Both the position numbers and the translations under genes were made by a program. This document shows positions 47,001 through 55,723 of a stretch of 64,000 nucleotides of DNA, piece after piece. The notes beneath the pieces were generated by a model. That model was not told the origin of the DNA. It made no database searches and saw only the letters and a program-made list of their open reading frames with translations. The stretch's first letter is position 1, and each line of letters starts with the position of its first letter. Source of the stretch: Muricea muricata (lineage: Eukaryota > Cnidaria > Anthozoa > Malacalcyonacea > Plexauridae); the NCBI GenBank assembly GCA_963855995.1, contig OY979718.1:23428282-23492281 (forward strand). The letters are read 5' to 3'.

Positions 47001-50000
47001 ACTAAAAAAGAAGTTTGACATCACTAAACATGAACATATTTGGAGTCAATACAAAAAAGTTAGGAATGAAACCAACAATCTCATTAAACAATCAAAGCGA
47101 AGCTATTTGATATCTAATATTGATACTGTAGGAAATGATCCTAAGAAAACTTGGAAGCTTATAAATGAATTGACGTCTCGTAAACATAAGAGGTTGGGCA
47201 ATATCAGCAAAATTAATCTGGATAATAAAAAAGTAGTTACAGAAGCGACAGAAATTTCAGATACTTTCAATCATCATTTCACCAATATTGGCGAAAATTT
47301 AGCGAATAACATTGGCAAGTCTAATGTTGATCCTACTCAGTATCTTAAAAGCCCAAACAGCGTCTTTTCATTTAATGAGGTTGACATTGGCAAGGTTAGG
47401 CGGCTCCTAAATCAGATTAACACTAAAAAATCTCCTGGTCGGGATAACATTCCGGGTAATCTGTTAAAAATTGCAGCCGACATTTTAGCACCGTCATTAA
47501 CGAAAATATTCAATAAATCTCTATCTACCGGCATTTATCCCAATGATTGGAAATTGGCCAGAGTTGTTCCTGTATTTAAAAGTGGCGATAGGTCAGATAT
47601 GAACAACTATCGTCCAATTTCCATAATTTCAAGTGTTGCAAAAATTTTCGAAAAAATAGTTTGTGATCAGTTTTATGAGTATTTGTCGTTCAACGACTTA
47701 ATCTCACATCATCAATCGGGATTTCGACCTACCTATAGCACTACAACGGCTCTACTTGATGACTGGTGTATAAATATCGATAATGGTCTTGTAAATGGAG
47801 TTATCTTCATTGACCTAAAGAAGGCCTTCGATACAATAGACCACGAGATTCTTTTAAAAAAACTTGAATGCTATGGAGTTGATTCTAGTGCTCTGGGTTG
47901 GTTTCGTTCTTACTTGTCTGATCGTACGCAGAAATGCTTTGTAAACGGTGCACTCTCCAGCAGTCGCTCCTACAGTTATGGTGTTCCGCAGGGGTCTATA
48001 ATTGGACCTCTCTTATTTTTGGTCTACATTAATGATCTACCAAATTGTCTTAATGACGGCCGGGCGAGAATGTATGCTGATGACACCAATATAACTTTTC
48101 ATAGTCGTGATCTGACCGAACTGGAACATACAATGAACATGGAATTAATTAATTTAAACACTTGGTTAACATCCAATAAATTAAGTCTTAACATTGCAAA
48201 AACTGAATTTATGGTCATTGGCTCTCGTCAGAGACTTGCAACTTTTGAGAATAACGATTTGAATATCTTCGTAAAGGACAAAAAGATCAAAAAAGTTCAA
48301 ACATCAGAATCCCTGGGTCTGAGTCTGATGAGCACTTAACCTGGAAGAACCATATTGATAATATTACTAAAAAAATTTCTTCCGGTATTAGTGCTCTTAA
48401 GCGTGTCAGACCTTTCATCGACAGAGACACAGCTGTGAAAGCATACGGGGGCCTGGTCGAACCCTATTTCACTTACTGCTCACCAGTTTGGGACGGACTT
48501 GGTTGTAAACTGAGTGAGAAACTACAAAAGCTACAAAATCGAGCTGCTAGGGTATTGACTAGGTCCTCGTATGAGGTTTCATCTGCATCCCTACTCTCTG
48601 AGTTGGGATGGAATGTTCTGGAAAAAACTCGTGTAAAGTATAAAGCTATTCTTATGTATAAGGTGTACAATGGCTGTGCTCCTCAATATTTACAACAGCT
48701 ATTTCCACCAAGATATAGCGAATATAATCTGAGAAATTCTTTAAATAAAGTGTGTGTTCCAAAACCTCGAACGGACTATTTAAAACGTTCTTTCAGCTAC
48801 AGTGGTGCTTGTCTTTGGAACAGCCTACCAGAACAAATTAGATTGGCTCCTTCTCTTAAATCATTTTAGGTCGCACTAAACAAATTACTATACAACTCTG
48901 ACTGATGCACGGCAATCATGTAAAACAGTATCCATTACACCTATTTATACTTATTTATTTATGATTATCTTATATATGTATTTTTAACTCTTTTTGTAAC
49001 TTTGTAAATACTGATGATTTTTCCGTGTTTTAAATAAAGTGTTGATGATGATGATGTTGATGATGATTGTTTCGCTACTCGCTAGTATCTGTCGAGGAAT
49101 AGATAGCGAGTAGAGTAACCAATCAAATTACAGCATTTGCAATAGTATACTAGTATGATTTTACTAATGCCTATTAGACAGTGTACATACGACCAGAGAG
49201 AAAGGTATATTATTGTTTTAAAATAAAGTGGCCTACTATTGGAATGCACAATTATAGCATTTATTTAAACATAATCCGTGTCAAGTCTTGCCACAAAATT
49301 TGGTGTTTCAAAATTGTAAGGAAAACGAAATTAATAAGTTTATGAATGGTACCGCTTGCAAAAAGATGTAAACTAAAAGTTGTAAGTTATAAGTAGAATT
49401 TATTTGTTTTTCCAAAAGATTATTTCATGATAACTGATATTTGAAAAAAAATTGCCGCTATTTCAGCACTAAATTCCTTCAATATAATTTATTTCAAACC
49501 AACTTCTAAGTTTGTGCTAACCTGCAAAAGATGTTTGGGGGTATTTTTCGTTATTTTTAATAATTTCAAATAATTTATATCTAGACGACTCATATTAGTT
49601 AACGTTTAACGGTTAAAAAAGAGGCTCCTAAAAATGGGCGGACAGAGGCTTAGATTTTTTTCAACAAACTAAAAATATTTTTCTAATTCCTAGCGTTTCT
49701 AACAATTGGAATACCAAGCATACAACGGAAGGGACGCAATTACCTACATGGCACATTGGATTCTTTACTTCATAATGTCAGTGAGATAAAAAGTTTCAGC
49801 ACAAAAATTATTATTCTTCTGGGAGATATGAAGAAAACTGTACGAGAGAAACGATTCAAAGAGTTATCATCTAGATATTCTAAATACCTAGCTAACGGTG
49901 ATATGCACGTGATTACAGTGCCACCCAAAGTGTATCCACCTTTACGTGGAATATCAAAGACACTTGGCGATACTGAAGATCGGATGTTTTGGCGTTCCAA

Positions 50001-50367
50001 GCAGACCATAGATTTTGCCTTTCTAATGCAATTCTCTAAATCTTTCTCTCCATATTATCTACAATTAGAAGATGACGTCATTGCCACACAAGATTACGAC
50101 GTATATATGAGACAGTACATACAAGAAAAAGAGGAAACGTTCTGGTTCAATTTAAATTTTAGTAATCTTGGTTTCATAGGAAAGTTATATCGATCCGATA
50201 CATTAGAAAATCAAGTGCGCCTCTTTCGGCTATTCTATACTGAAATGCCTGTAGACCTTCTCATGTCTACTTACAGGGTGATGTTGGGAAATGATGAGGC
50301 CGAAACTACGTACTTCAAAAATCTGTTCCTGCACGTTGGCTACGAGTCATCGTCATTATGGCGTTGA
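35070..50367 (+). CDS. MGAT4C-like beta-1,4-N-acetylglucosaminyltransferase (GT54)
   Basis: Exon 3 (49694-50367) reads [20 protein letters not shown], then [27 protein letters not shown] (the EDD metal/sugar-binding motif, 50068-50076), [22 protein letters not shown] and LHVGYESSS. These are the landmarks of family GT54, closest to MGAT4C. Exon 2 (35857-36008) encodes a polar, Asn-rich stem ending in QFERK. It ends phase 1 and exon 3 starts phase 2, so they join as RK-A-FLTIG across 13.7 kb. A candidate first exon (ATG 35070 or 35115, donor GTAAGT at 35239) encodes a short basic tail and a hydrophobic segment [15 protein letters not shown], as expected for a type II Golgi signal anchor. However, its phase does not match exon 2, so a small exon may be missing between them or exon 1 may be wrong. 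The reading stops soon after HVGYESSS, without the C-terminal lectin-like domain of vertebrate MGAT4 proteins. The family transfers GlcNAc to N-glycan core mannose; activity of vertebrate MGAT4C itself is uncertain. Confidence 0.78.
36215..36560. repeat. Left terminal inverted repeat of the virus-like element
   Basis: Pairs with 41590-41906. It contains repeated short words TGTAGCGC-ACAGGTGT and an internal duplication of AGCGGCGGAAGTAATTAGTA (36262 and 36321 regions). Confidence 0.75.
36751..37197 (-). pseudogene. Left, broken copy of GRF-type zinc-finger ORF and flank
   Basis: Inverted copy of 40348-40720. It starts KGCRHGFQC like the intact right copy but hits a TAG directly after FQCV and later needs a frame change. 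The downstream peptide [22 protein letters not shown], read in the other frame, is nearly identical between the copies. Confidence 0.6.
37404..38743 (-). pseudogene. FtsK/HerA (A32-like) packaging-type ATPase, broken
   Basis: Likely start is ATG at 38743 ([12 protein letters not shown]); the earlier GTG at 38782 is less likely. Order of parts: a CPVC...H zinc-finger-like motif near residues 9-25, a basic linker, a Walker A loop GPIQSGKT (38384-38407 on the plus strand), a Walker B strand NIIILDDLM (about 38165-38190), and a [16 protein letters not shown] segment typical of the family. The reading frame is broken by a one-base frameshift near 38320, by an in-frame TAG near 38265, and by another TAG at 37542-37544. 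After that TAG the same frame stays open for 45 codons to a TAA at 37404. Relatives drive genome packaging into capsids in DNA viruses; this copy is probably dead. Confidence 0.7.
38832..38963. promoter_or_regulatory. Twelve 11-bp tandem repeats upstream of a TATA box
   Basis: Units of AAGCTTCTGTG/C repeat with a strict 11-bp period from 38832 to 38963, with only point changes. The last unit runs straight into TATAAATG (38964-38971), about 50 bp before the ATG at 39022. On the other side lies the ATPase start (38743). One period is about one helical turn, so bound proteins would line up on one face. It may be an enhancer/operator array or replication iterons. Function is inferred only from position and regularity. 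Confidence 0.6.
38964..38971 (+). promoter_or_regulatory. TATA box
   Basis: TATAAATG directly abuts the 11-bp array and lies about 50 bp upstream of the acidic ORF, leaving room for a short 5' leader. Confidence 0.5.
39022..39519 (+). CDS. Acidic 165-aa protein of the virus-like element
   Basis: An intact ORF with ATG in context GACAATGGA. Residues 1-55 are Ser/Glu/Asp-rich ([18 protein letters not shown]). The rest is a predicted helical domain with conserved-looking phrases [39 protein letters not shown] and RDDYVNNN, ending in a basic [13 protein letters not shown] helix. The acid-to-basic layout resembles small regulatory or scaffold proteins of DNA viruses, but no family can be assigned. 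It is divergent from the ATPase gene, sharing the 11-bp-repeat promoter region. It is the only long intact ORF of the element. Confidence 0.65.
   Translation: MDSLYSEENSMESHTEDDDSITTEERAENSSEEEQSSIPTEDSSEEEIDPWSTLINDAASKVRDQYDDILQALLMEGHDESKAKEEAFAQILPVFQKELGDAYMDNLAWIKALKKDPIHKKIMATRDDYVNNNMFDPDEAIAAAVKKRKFLLERLLEGQGRFPEQ
39556..40168. mobile_element. Harbinger-like MITE nested in the virus-like element
   Basis: The termini TGCCTCAGTCA and TGACTGAGGCA are flanked by TAA on both sides (39553-39555 and 40169-40171), as in PIF/Harbinger insertions. Arms extend about 55 bp with poly-C/poly-G runs at mirrored positions and CCCGGGACATAGCGGGG. The interior is AT-rich and non-coding. Confidence 0.72.
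40208..40339 (+). pseudogene. C-terminal fragment of an unrecognised ORF
   Basis: An open stretch with ATG at 40229 reads [20 protein letters not shown] and ends [12 protein letters not shown] at 40339. It overlaps the first codons of the GRF zinc-finger ORF in another frame. It lies just right of the Harbinger-like MITE, whose insertion may have separated it from its upstream part. Confidence 0.3.
40330..40566 (+). CDS. Small GRF-type zinc-finger protein
   Basis: Seventy-eight codons from a GTG. The core is [13 protein letters not shown]...[19 protein letters not shown] CxxG..C pair, a K/R-R-x-F/Y-x-C box and a Cys followed by aromatic residues match the GRF zinc finger of APE2, TOP3A and NEIL3, which binds single-stranded DNA. 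The C-terminus is acidic/polar ([17 protein letters not shown]). It may be expressed by frameshifting from, or splicing to, the overlapping upstream ORF ending at 40339, since there is no good ATG. An inverted, broken copy is at 36751-37197. Confidence 0.5.
   Translation: MRPIAKPECRHGFQCVVGKLKKESVDKDRLFCAQQDSCNYYEYVPEESFYEFSQPLMKQNEKEQCISFINDLNSVLEN
40684..40872 (+). CDS. Small basic ORF of the virus-like element
   Basis: Sixty-two codons, rich in Lys/Arg, ending [19 protein letters not shown]. Its first part overlaps the inverted-repeat region shared with the left arm; the last 45 codons are unique. Unrecognised. Confidence 0.25.
   Translation: MFNPSEKALRCHVTGTCQRGYSVKNHKDAKTKNIEAKRMKKVYRIVYKRVIVEDYETLPYGY
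40940..41374 (-). pseudogene. Frameshifted ~145-codon ORF of the virus-like element
   Basis: ATG at 41374 reads [12 protein letters not shown], then the frame changes to an open stretch (41349-41137) with [19 protein letters not shown] and [20 protein letters not shown] second frame change leads into [30 protein letters not shown] and a TAA at 40940. The three pieces abut with only one- or two-base shifts and look coding throughout, so this is probably one gene broken twice. No family recognised. Confidence 0.4.
41590..41906. repeat. Right terminal inverted repeat of the virus-like element
   Basis: Mirror of 36215-36560 with about 85-90% identity by eye; the tip is CCAGTGAA. Confidence 0.75.
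41907..42896. other. Intron stretch, nothing recognised
   Basis: Part of the large intron of the MGAT4C-like gene. AT-rich, no exon or bounded repeat seen. Confidence 0.3.
42897..43115. mobile_element. Fold-back MITE (AATGGACC family), second copy
   Basis: The ends AATGGACCGATTGCA and TGCAATCGGTCCATT are inverted. A 39-bp unit (GTTACCATTTCTCGATGTTG with flank) is tandemly duplicated inside. Shares its ends and the TACAAAATTTGC phrase with 17051-17452. Confidence 0.65.
44030..44134. repeat. Perfect-stem hairpin repeat upstream of the LINE
   Basis: CAATTAGATTAC-GAGC...TTTCTATGCGGTGATAG pairs with CTATCACCGCATAGAAATC...GTAATCTAATTG around a GGGCGAAGCCC-type inner stem. A short fold-back element about 70 bp left of the LINE start. 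Confidence 0.6.
44261..45970 (+). CDS. LINE ORF1 with coiled coil and SGNH esterase domain
   Basis: An intact 569-codon ORF. The N-terminal ~75 residues ([34 protein letters not shown]) resemble a domain common in cnidarian LINE ORF1s. A Ser/Asp-rich linker follows, then a coiled coil (about residues 190-275, [18 protein letters not shown]) and a basic stretch [16 protein letters not shown]. The C-terminal SGNH hydrolase domain starts at [12 protein letters not shown] (GDS at 45491-45499) and continues through [15 protein letters not shown] (45647-45658) and LHLNRKG. CR1-type ORF1 esterases are thought to bind membranes or lipids; the role in retrotransposition is unproven. The intact frame suggests fairly recent mobility. 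Confidence 0.85.
   Translation: MAANLAKNFWDSSASNLRELVSTALGLTGKWSSPGGEAKLFTSVNLNIKWLGKKSKRLSLSGDPLKIDDLSEVFKSLIKLSAENLSSEAEVCNDFSIPTEQEISTSSIGENSAHLVNDSTLVNDSTKLLDSGDLLSLNSIKSVDSSTSEVAVNSSSLFSANESTQDGNGKTNVVVSDDLLPESILKSMNTRFCQTESKIEHLEQNMHDSLSGMMKDISNLKDRLSVSNSGDKYMVALQNENEKLKTKNEFLVERLNNALFAASDLNTRVKELEREKSCLVTAIKLVQSSDKLPSDDCETSKASNSNDAEVVQVDQNNVVQHSKPESITLSDDESFHHIRPLKRKYKSKKAKNRSKSKTQQDSSTVKQSAHVTVDSQNDSVIINHDASSKLESDPNFKSPSSRGKKVTVIAGDSIIKNIQGWRLSTPQNHVVVKSFAGATSTDMEDYLRPIIRKEPNKIILHVGTNDISHQPASRVAQGIANLGTQIVQDSPATSIVISSILLRTDKPELSKKVIEANKLLKAFCDQNNWDFMNHTTTIDSSSLNMRGLHLNRKGTTTIASNISNYIQNS
46070..48869 (+). pseudogene. LINE ORF2: endonuclease and reverse transcriptase, frameshifted
   Basis: Pieces in order: endonuclease start [16 protein letters not shown] and INETKLD (46070-46290), a frameshift, then [15 protein letters not shown] and LLGDLNCNM (46270-46650). 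A second shift leads to [10 protein letters not shown], and a third lies at a G-rich tract (46739-46753). The long reverse transcriptase segment (46807-48339) has [30 protein letters not shown] and the catalytic YADD (48073-48084). A fourth shift near 48335 leads to the C-terminal domain (48345-48869). All family motifs are present and the breaks are single-base changes, so decay is recent. Confidence 0.85.
49069..49693. other. End of the MGAT4C-like intron
   Basis: A small hairpin CTACTCGCTA...TAGCGAGTAG at about 49074-49114 follows the LINE. The rest is AT-rich intron up to the TTCTAATTCCTAG acceptor of the catalytic exon. Confidence 0.35.
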
Positions 50368-51897
50368 TCATGAAAGCCAGTTAAACTTCTCATGATCCAA
50401 AAATTTGAAATTTTTTATCGCGGCGTGTGTTAAATTGGCAGGTTATGCTCTCGTGTTGTGAATGCCTCAGAGGTTGAGTGCGTTTCAGCTTTGTGTTTCA
50501 TTGATCATACTTTGCAATTGTCGGCCTTTTTGTGCATTTATCGACCATTAATTATTCATAAGCAAGAGACATGTGGGAATCACCACCATATTGTTGTCTT
50601 GTTACCATGTAAATACTCAGCTTTCGTTTCAAATGCAGGTATGTTCGAGAAGCAATATTATAATAAACTCAAAGTTAGTTATTAGCGTGTAGACGACGCT
50701 AATAGTGCCTCGTTTTTTTTAACTCACTTTTTGATGTTTTATAAGGCAGTCGTTCATTATGTATATTATATTACCAGCTTAAGTTATGTTGCTATATTAT
50801 ATGCAACTAATAGGGAAAACGTTAGCCTTCAAAATTAAAACGATGGTTGCCAATATGCTTGAAAATTAAGCTGATAAAGGTCATTAGCAATGTCAAAAAA
50901 GTAACATACCTGTCCAATATAACCATCGGAAAGCAGATGTCTTCGATCTATGCAATTGCTTTAGGATGGTAAACTCATACATCGGATATAATGGTTGTTA
51001 CTGTTTGTATTTCGCGCGACTACGGTGTAACTGCGAATGATTTGATATAATTATATAAATAATTGATAGAATTCGTAATAAAAACAAAAATTACGTGGAG
51101 TCGGTGCTCACATTCAATTCATTTTAAACTTCACATATAGCATTCTTCGTTTTTTTTTAAACAGGCTAATAATTGCTATATTCACGACTTGTTTCTAGAA
51201 ACACATTGTACTTATTTTTCGGCCTTTTTGCTCCCGCCATGCATTGGCCGCCCGTTTTTTTGAAGAATCCATCCATTATTAAAGCCCTTAAATGATATTA
51301 ATGATACAGAACATGGCACTACATCCTATAGTACATACAGTATTCCAGGTTAAAAAACCATTCCTATAACTACATGTAAATGACCTAGAGCCGCTTCACT
51401 ATACGTCACATTTTGGCCGAATATATTCTGAAAGTGGAATGAAATTCTACGGTTTGTTCACTGTATGACAACCTACATTATATAATAACTACAGTAAAAC
51501 ACGCAATCTGATTGGTCAATACCCGTGCAGGATGAGACAATCCTGCACGGGCAATTTAAAAGTTGACATCGCTTCGCATTTTACGAGTTTGTTACGAGTT
51601 TAAAATTTCCGACAAAAAACCATTTCAGCTTCTGAAACTAGCAGAGAATGAAGATAAAGTCAAATACTAAAGTACAAGGTACAGAAACTATAGTCTTTTA
51701 TGTTTTCAAACTTTTATAATGTCTTGTATACTCGTATTTTTGTTTGGTTTACGTTATAAATTTAACTGAAATACGATTTTTGGCACTCGCATATTTTTGT
51801 TTCAGCCTATGCTGTAGCGATAAAAGTACAACCGTTCGAATCAGCATACAATGGTGCCTATAAAGAACTAAATTTTCTTTGCTCACAATGCTTTTTT
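50368..51897. other. Spacer downstream of the MGAT4C-like gene
   Basis: AATAAAC near 50655 could be the polyadenylation signal. A short fold-back with arms CCGTGCAGGAT and ATCCTGCACGG sits at about 51526-51551. No other gene recognised. Confidence 0.35.
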
Positions 51898-53022
51898 AAG
51901 GCCTACTCTGGGCCCCAATGTCGCCGCGATTATATGCGAAATTTGGCGATATTGGGCAATATTAGAAAAAATCTTTAAAATACATGGCGATATTAGGCGA
52001 CACTGGGCGATATTAGGCGATATTGAGTGATATTGAGTGATATTATTAAGCAATATAGGTTATATTATTTGGGTATTAGCATGGGATACAATGATTACAG
52101 TTCCCACAGAATACCATTGTATACTATTGTTTAAGACAATGTACTATCCACTTAGTGTTCACTAGTTAATATCTAAGCATAAAATAAATCAAATATTTAT
52201 CCCATTCCAACTAAAATATATGGCAAGGCTTTGCATTTTTTCCAGCAAGTCGTTGACTTGCAAACTCTTAAGAGCAACCAACAACTTGCACATGCAACCA
52301 GTGGCATACCAGTGTCAATAATTAGAGTGTGAATATTGAAATGTTTATGTTTACAATTTTTAAAAACAGCCAATTTCAAAAGAAATTAATAGCGCAGAAC
52401 ATATCGCCAACCCAACTGCATAACACTGACTACGCACTGCCTGCAAATGACTATGACTTGTAAGACTCAAGCCTCAAAATTTATGTTTTTGTTTAAAATA
52501 AGAATGACTGCAAAAAATCAGCAAATATACGGTATTGTATGAAACGAGGTATGAAACATCAAAATGCTCCATATTTATCTGCAGTAAATGTTCAAAAACT
52601 AAAACTACGTAGAGATATTATATTAAGACTGTGTCACAAACCTCATACTGGCATATACAAACAACAGTAGGTCATTGCATAGTTACTAAGTGTTTTTCAT
52701 GACTGCAAAATGTTCAAGCACCATTTATCTCAAGCAATATGGACAGTTTTGTATATGATATAGACCACACCATATTAATTGAAGAAATGAACGCCTCCAT
52801 ATGGCCATACATATATATGTCTTCCTCATTTGTTCCACGAAGCTAACTTGCCCTTTAGTATCCACCCAACCTGCTGGCAACTGTCTCCTGGAAACTCAAA
52901 GTATATTCCAATTGAATCCACTGCCAGAAATTTGTTCTACATTTATAATTACATACTTTTATTTCATACTGCTTCTGTGAACGTATTGTTGTAGTTTCAT
53001 AGAATGGGGCAGCTAAGTTGTG

Positions 53023-53790
53023 CCATAGGCGGCCCAATTCAGTGTGTAGTTTCATATAGAGGTCAGTGCGCACATAAACACACTTCGTAGTTTATGTAGT
53101 TAATTTCCTAAGGTTGGCAACTAAATCAATTACGAACATACATCCCCCATGAAATAAAGCATAAATACACAAAGAAAACGTAACGAATTCCAAAAAAAAA
53201 CAAGACCAGTGTGTGGCTGGATAAATTTACTACCCTTGTGGTGAGTTTCTGTTTCGAAAACCACTTAAAAACGTTGTATACGGGTCAAAATTTTTAATGT
53301 TTTGTTAAATTTTACGGCTGTAACTATGCGGGATGCTCTCATCCTGCTACTGGAAAGAGTTTTAAATGACGAATCCGTGCAGCGATTGGCTTAACTATGA
53401 ATTTTTAACGTTAAAACTTTGGAAAGCCAATCGCTGCACGGATTCGTCATTTAAAACTCTTTCCAGCAGCAGGATGAGGGCATCCCGCATAGTTACAGAC
53501 GAGAAATCGGCAAAATACCTTTATATTTCGTTCAAATACGGACCGTTTAAAGCCGTGTTTTGACAAGAAAAGTTGCTAACAGGTTAGTAAAATTATCCTA
53601 GTTTATATTTATGTTGTTTTTAAAGCTGTTTTCTTTCTGGTTTTGATAAACTACGGATTTATTTCGTGCCCTGTATTTCAAAAAGTTCAAAGAGTTGCCA
53701 ACCTTAGGAAATTAACTATATAAACTACGAAGTGTGTTTCGTGCGCACTGATCTCTATATGAAAGTACACACTGAATTGGGCCGCCTATG
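53023..53790. mobile_element. Nested element with ~100-bp inverted arms
   Basis: CATAGGCGGCCCAATTCAGT through AACTACATAAACTACGAAGT-type sequence to AAGGTTGGCAACT on the left is mirrored at 53693-53790. The interior contains the fold-back MITE at 53318-53498. Confidence 0.6.
53318..53498. mobile_element. Fold-back MITE, innermost of the nest
   Basis: CTGTAACTATGCGGGATG at the left is mirrored by CATCCCGCATAGTTACAG at the right, and the arms run on almost without mismatch through AGAGTTTTAAATGACGAATC and CGTGCAGCGATTGGCTT to a short AT loop. This near-perfect palindrome suggests a young insertion. Confidence 0.7.
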
Positions 53791-54885
53791 GTTGTGCCAG
53801 ATTACGTTTTAGTGGTGTTACTGTTGCTCAGTCAACAATAGACATGCAACTTTGCATGAATTGCGCTAGAAGATAACGATACGAAGGTCAAAGGTCGATG
53901 CCTAGTTTCCGGCTGAGTACACCCATGATGGCGCGCTCTAAAATCTTAATTTTTATATAAAAAGGAAAGGGATAAAAAAATTCTTTCAGTTGAAATAAAC
54001 ATGGCCCATCAATTGGGCATAACCGTAAAATATTTGAAACAGACAATTCATTTGAGTCCAGTGTATCAGTGTAATATAAAGCGCAACTTAATAGATCAGG
54101 TGAGTACTGTACATATTAATTAATAGTAGATCAAATTTTCGTTACTTTGTTTAAACATGCTTGATCAAAATGTCAAATATGAAATGCATTTCAAATAATA
54201 GATAAAATCAATTGCCTTGTTAACTTAACCTTTCGTTTTCTACTTGAAAACATGCAAAAATGATGCTTACAGCCCTGTTTTATAGTAATACATTTTAAAA
54301 TTGGATATATATTACTGATATTAGGAATGCATGACAATCATACCTTGAGGCATGGTACCATATTTGATTGCAAAACCTGATTCTCTAGCTGTATTACTAT
54401 GGTCTACTATTAGTATTGGTAATACAGCTAGATAACTTTTCAGACTCTGTCTATATAGTTGGTGTAACCAAAATTCAAATATTATTGCTTTCACAAAAAA
54501 TATGCAGCACAATTGGCAAGTCATGGGCCTTAATAGAGTGAAGTGAAATGTATGAAAAATGGTACTCCTTGGGGTAGTCATCACTGTGCTCTAAAAGAGA
54601 GACAGCTGCCTTAGCCAAGGTCTGTAAACAATTACACACTCATAGCAAAAAGAGTACTATTGACACAAGTGTTATTATATTATCGTAAATCATAACCAAG
54701 TGACTGACCAACCTTCTCCACTCCCAAGTAACATAAGCAGTATTAGGGGATGTCACGTAATAATAGGCAATATTAGGCGATAATAGGCGATATTGGGCAA
54801 CATTAGGCAATATTGGGCGACATTAGGCGATATTGGGCGATATTAGGCGATATTAGGCGACATTGGGGCCCAGAGTAGGCCTTTT

Positions 54886-55252
54886 TTACACGCGTACTGC
54901 ACTTCAAATACCAGTAATTTTTTATATTTCTGTTTACTCAAAAATATAAAATTGCAAAATGTAACTAGTATATCTCTCACTTTTGGCCGTTAATAACACC
55001 GGTTTTTACAACATCTACGCTTCGGTTTAGTACCAATCTATGTCCCTGTTAAAATACTATATTTTCACCAAGTTTTAGAGCAAAAGAATACAAAACAAGA
55101 AAGTTATGGGAAAAGTTTTAAAATTGTGTAAATTTTAGCGTACGGTCAAATGCCGACAAAGCTAAACTTGACGATTCTTGGGAGAATTGCGTACTTTATC
55201 AATGGTTTACAAAGTGTTAACCGTTGTTTTATTGTAGTTATTATATAAAACA
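54886..55252. other. Spacer, nothing recognised
   Basis: AT-rich; no gene or bounded repeat. Confidence 0.3.
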
Positions 55253-55429
55253 ATTACTAAATGGTTTTCCGTGCAGGATAGCGTGATCCATGCACTTGGG
55301 ATGTTGCTCGATTATCGGAAAGCGTAGAAATACACTCGCCTGCGGCTCGTGTTTTTACGCTTTGCGAAAATCTCGCAACATCCCGCATGCATAGATCACG
55401 CTATCCTGCACGGAAAACCATTCAGTAAT
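55253..55429. mobile_element. Fold-back MITE
   Basis: Ends ATTACTAAATGGTTTTCCGT and ACGGAAAACCATTCAGTAAT are inverted; arms continue through GCAGGATAGCGTGATC. The GTGCAGGAT word is shared with the small fold-back near 51530. Confidence 0.65.
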
Positions 55430-55723
55430 CCTTTAATCTTGGCAAAAACTAATGACACACGAAGAATTATATATTCATTAATGTTCGTCTCTATGCCCCC
55501 TCCCCCCTTGCAATGTTGATTCCCAAATTCAGAAAACACGCTATGTTACTTGCTAATTCATCTGGAAATAGCTTGACACCATTATATTACAGTGTTCAAC
55601 CAACATCGTCCGGGGGGTAGGGGAATTTGTTACATTTCACGCATTTGCTTAAGGTGTTTCACTAATTTTTTGCCAAGATTGTAGTTGTTAAAATTCAAGA
55701 TGAACCTTACAAGAATTTTTATC

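Larger units (their letters stand above)
44200..49068 (+). mobile_element. Near full-length CR1/L2-type LINE
   Basis: Contains ORF1 (esterase type) and ORF2 (endonuclease plus reverse transcriptase) in the normal order, 99 bp apart, followed by a 3' tail with AATAAAGTG and a GATGATGATG microsatellite (49042-49066). The 3' microsatellite rather than poly-A is typical of CR1/L2-clade elements. It is inserted sense to the host gene. The 5' limit is uncertain; the frame of ORF1 is open back to 44201. Confidence 0.8.
51898..54885. mobile_element. 3 kb element with 28-bp inverted ends and GGCGATATT subterminal repeats
   Basis: AAGGCCTACTCTGGGCCCCA plus AATGTCGCC on the left is mirrored exactly at the right end (about 54858-54885). 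Just inside each end are tandem copies of GGCGATATTAGGCGATATT-like units (51945-52045 and 54740-54862), also mirrored. No transposase-like ORF. At least two further inverted-repeat elements are nested inside. Confidence 0.7.
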
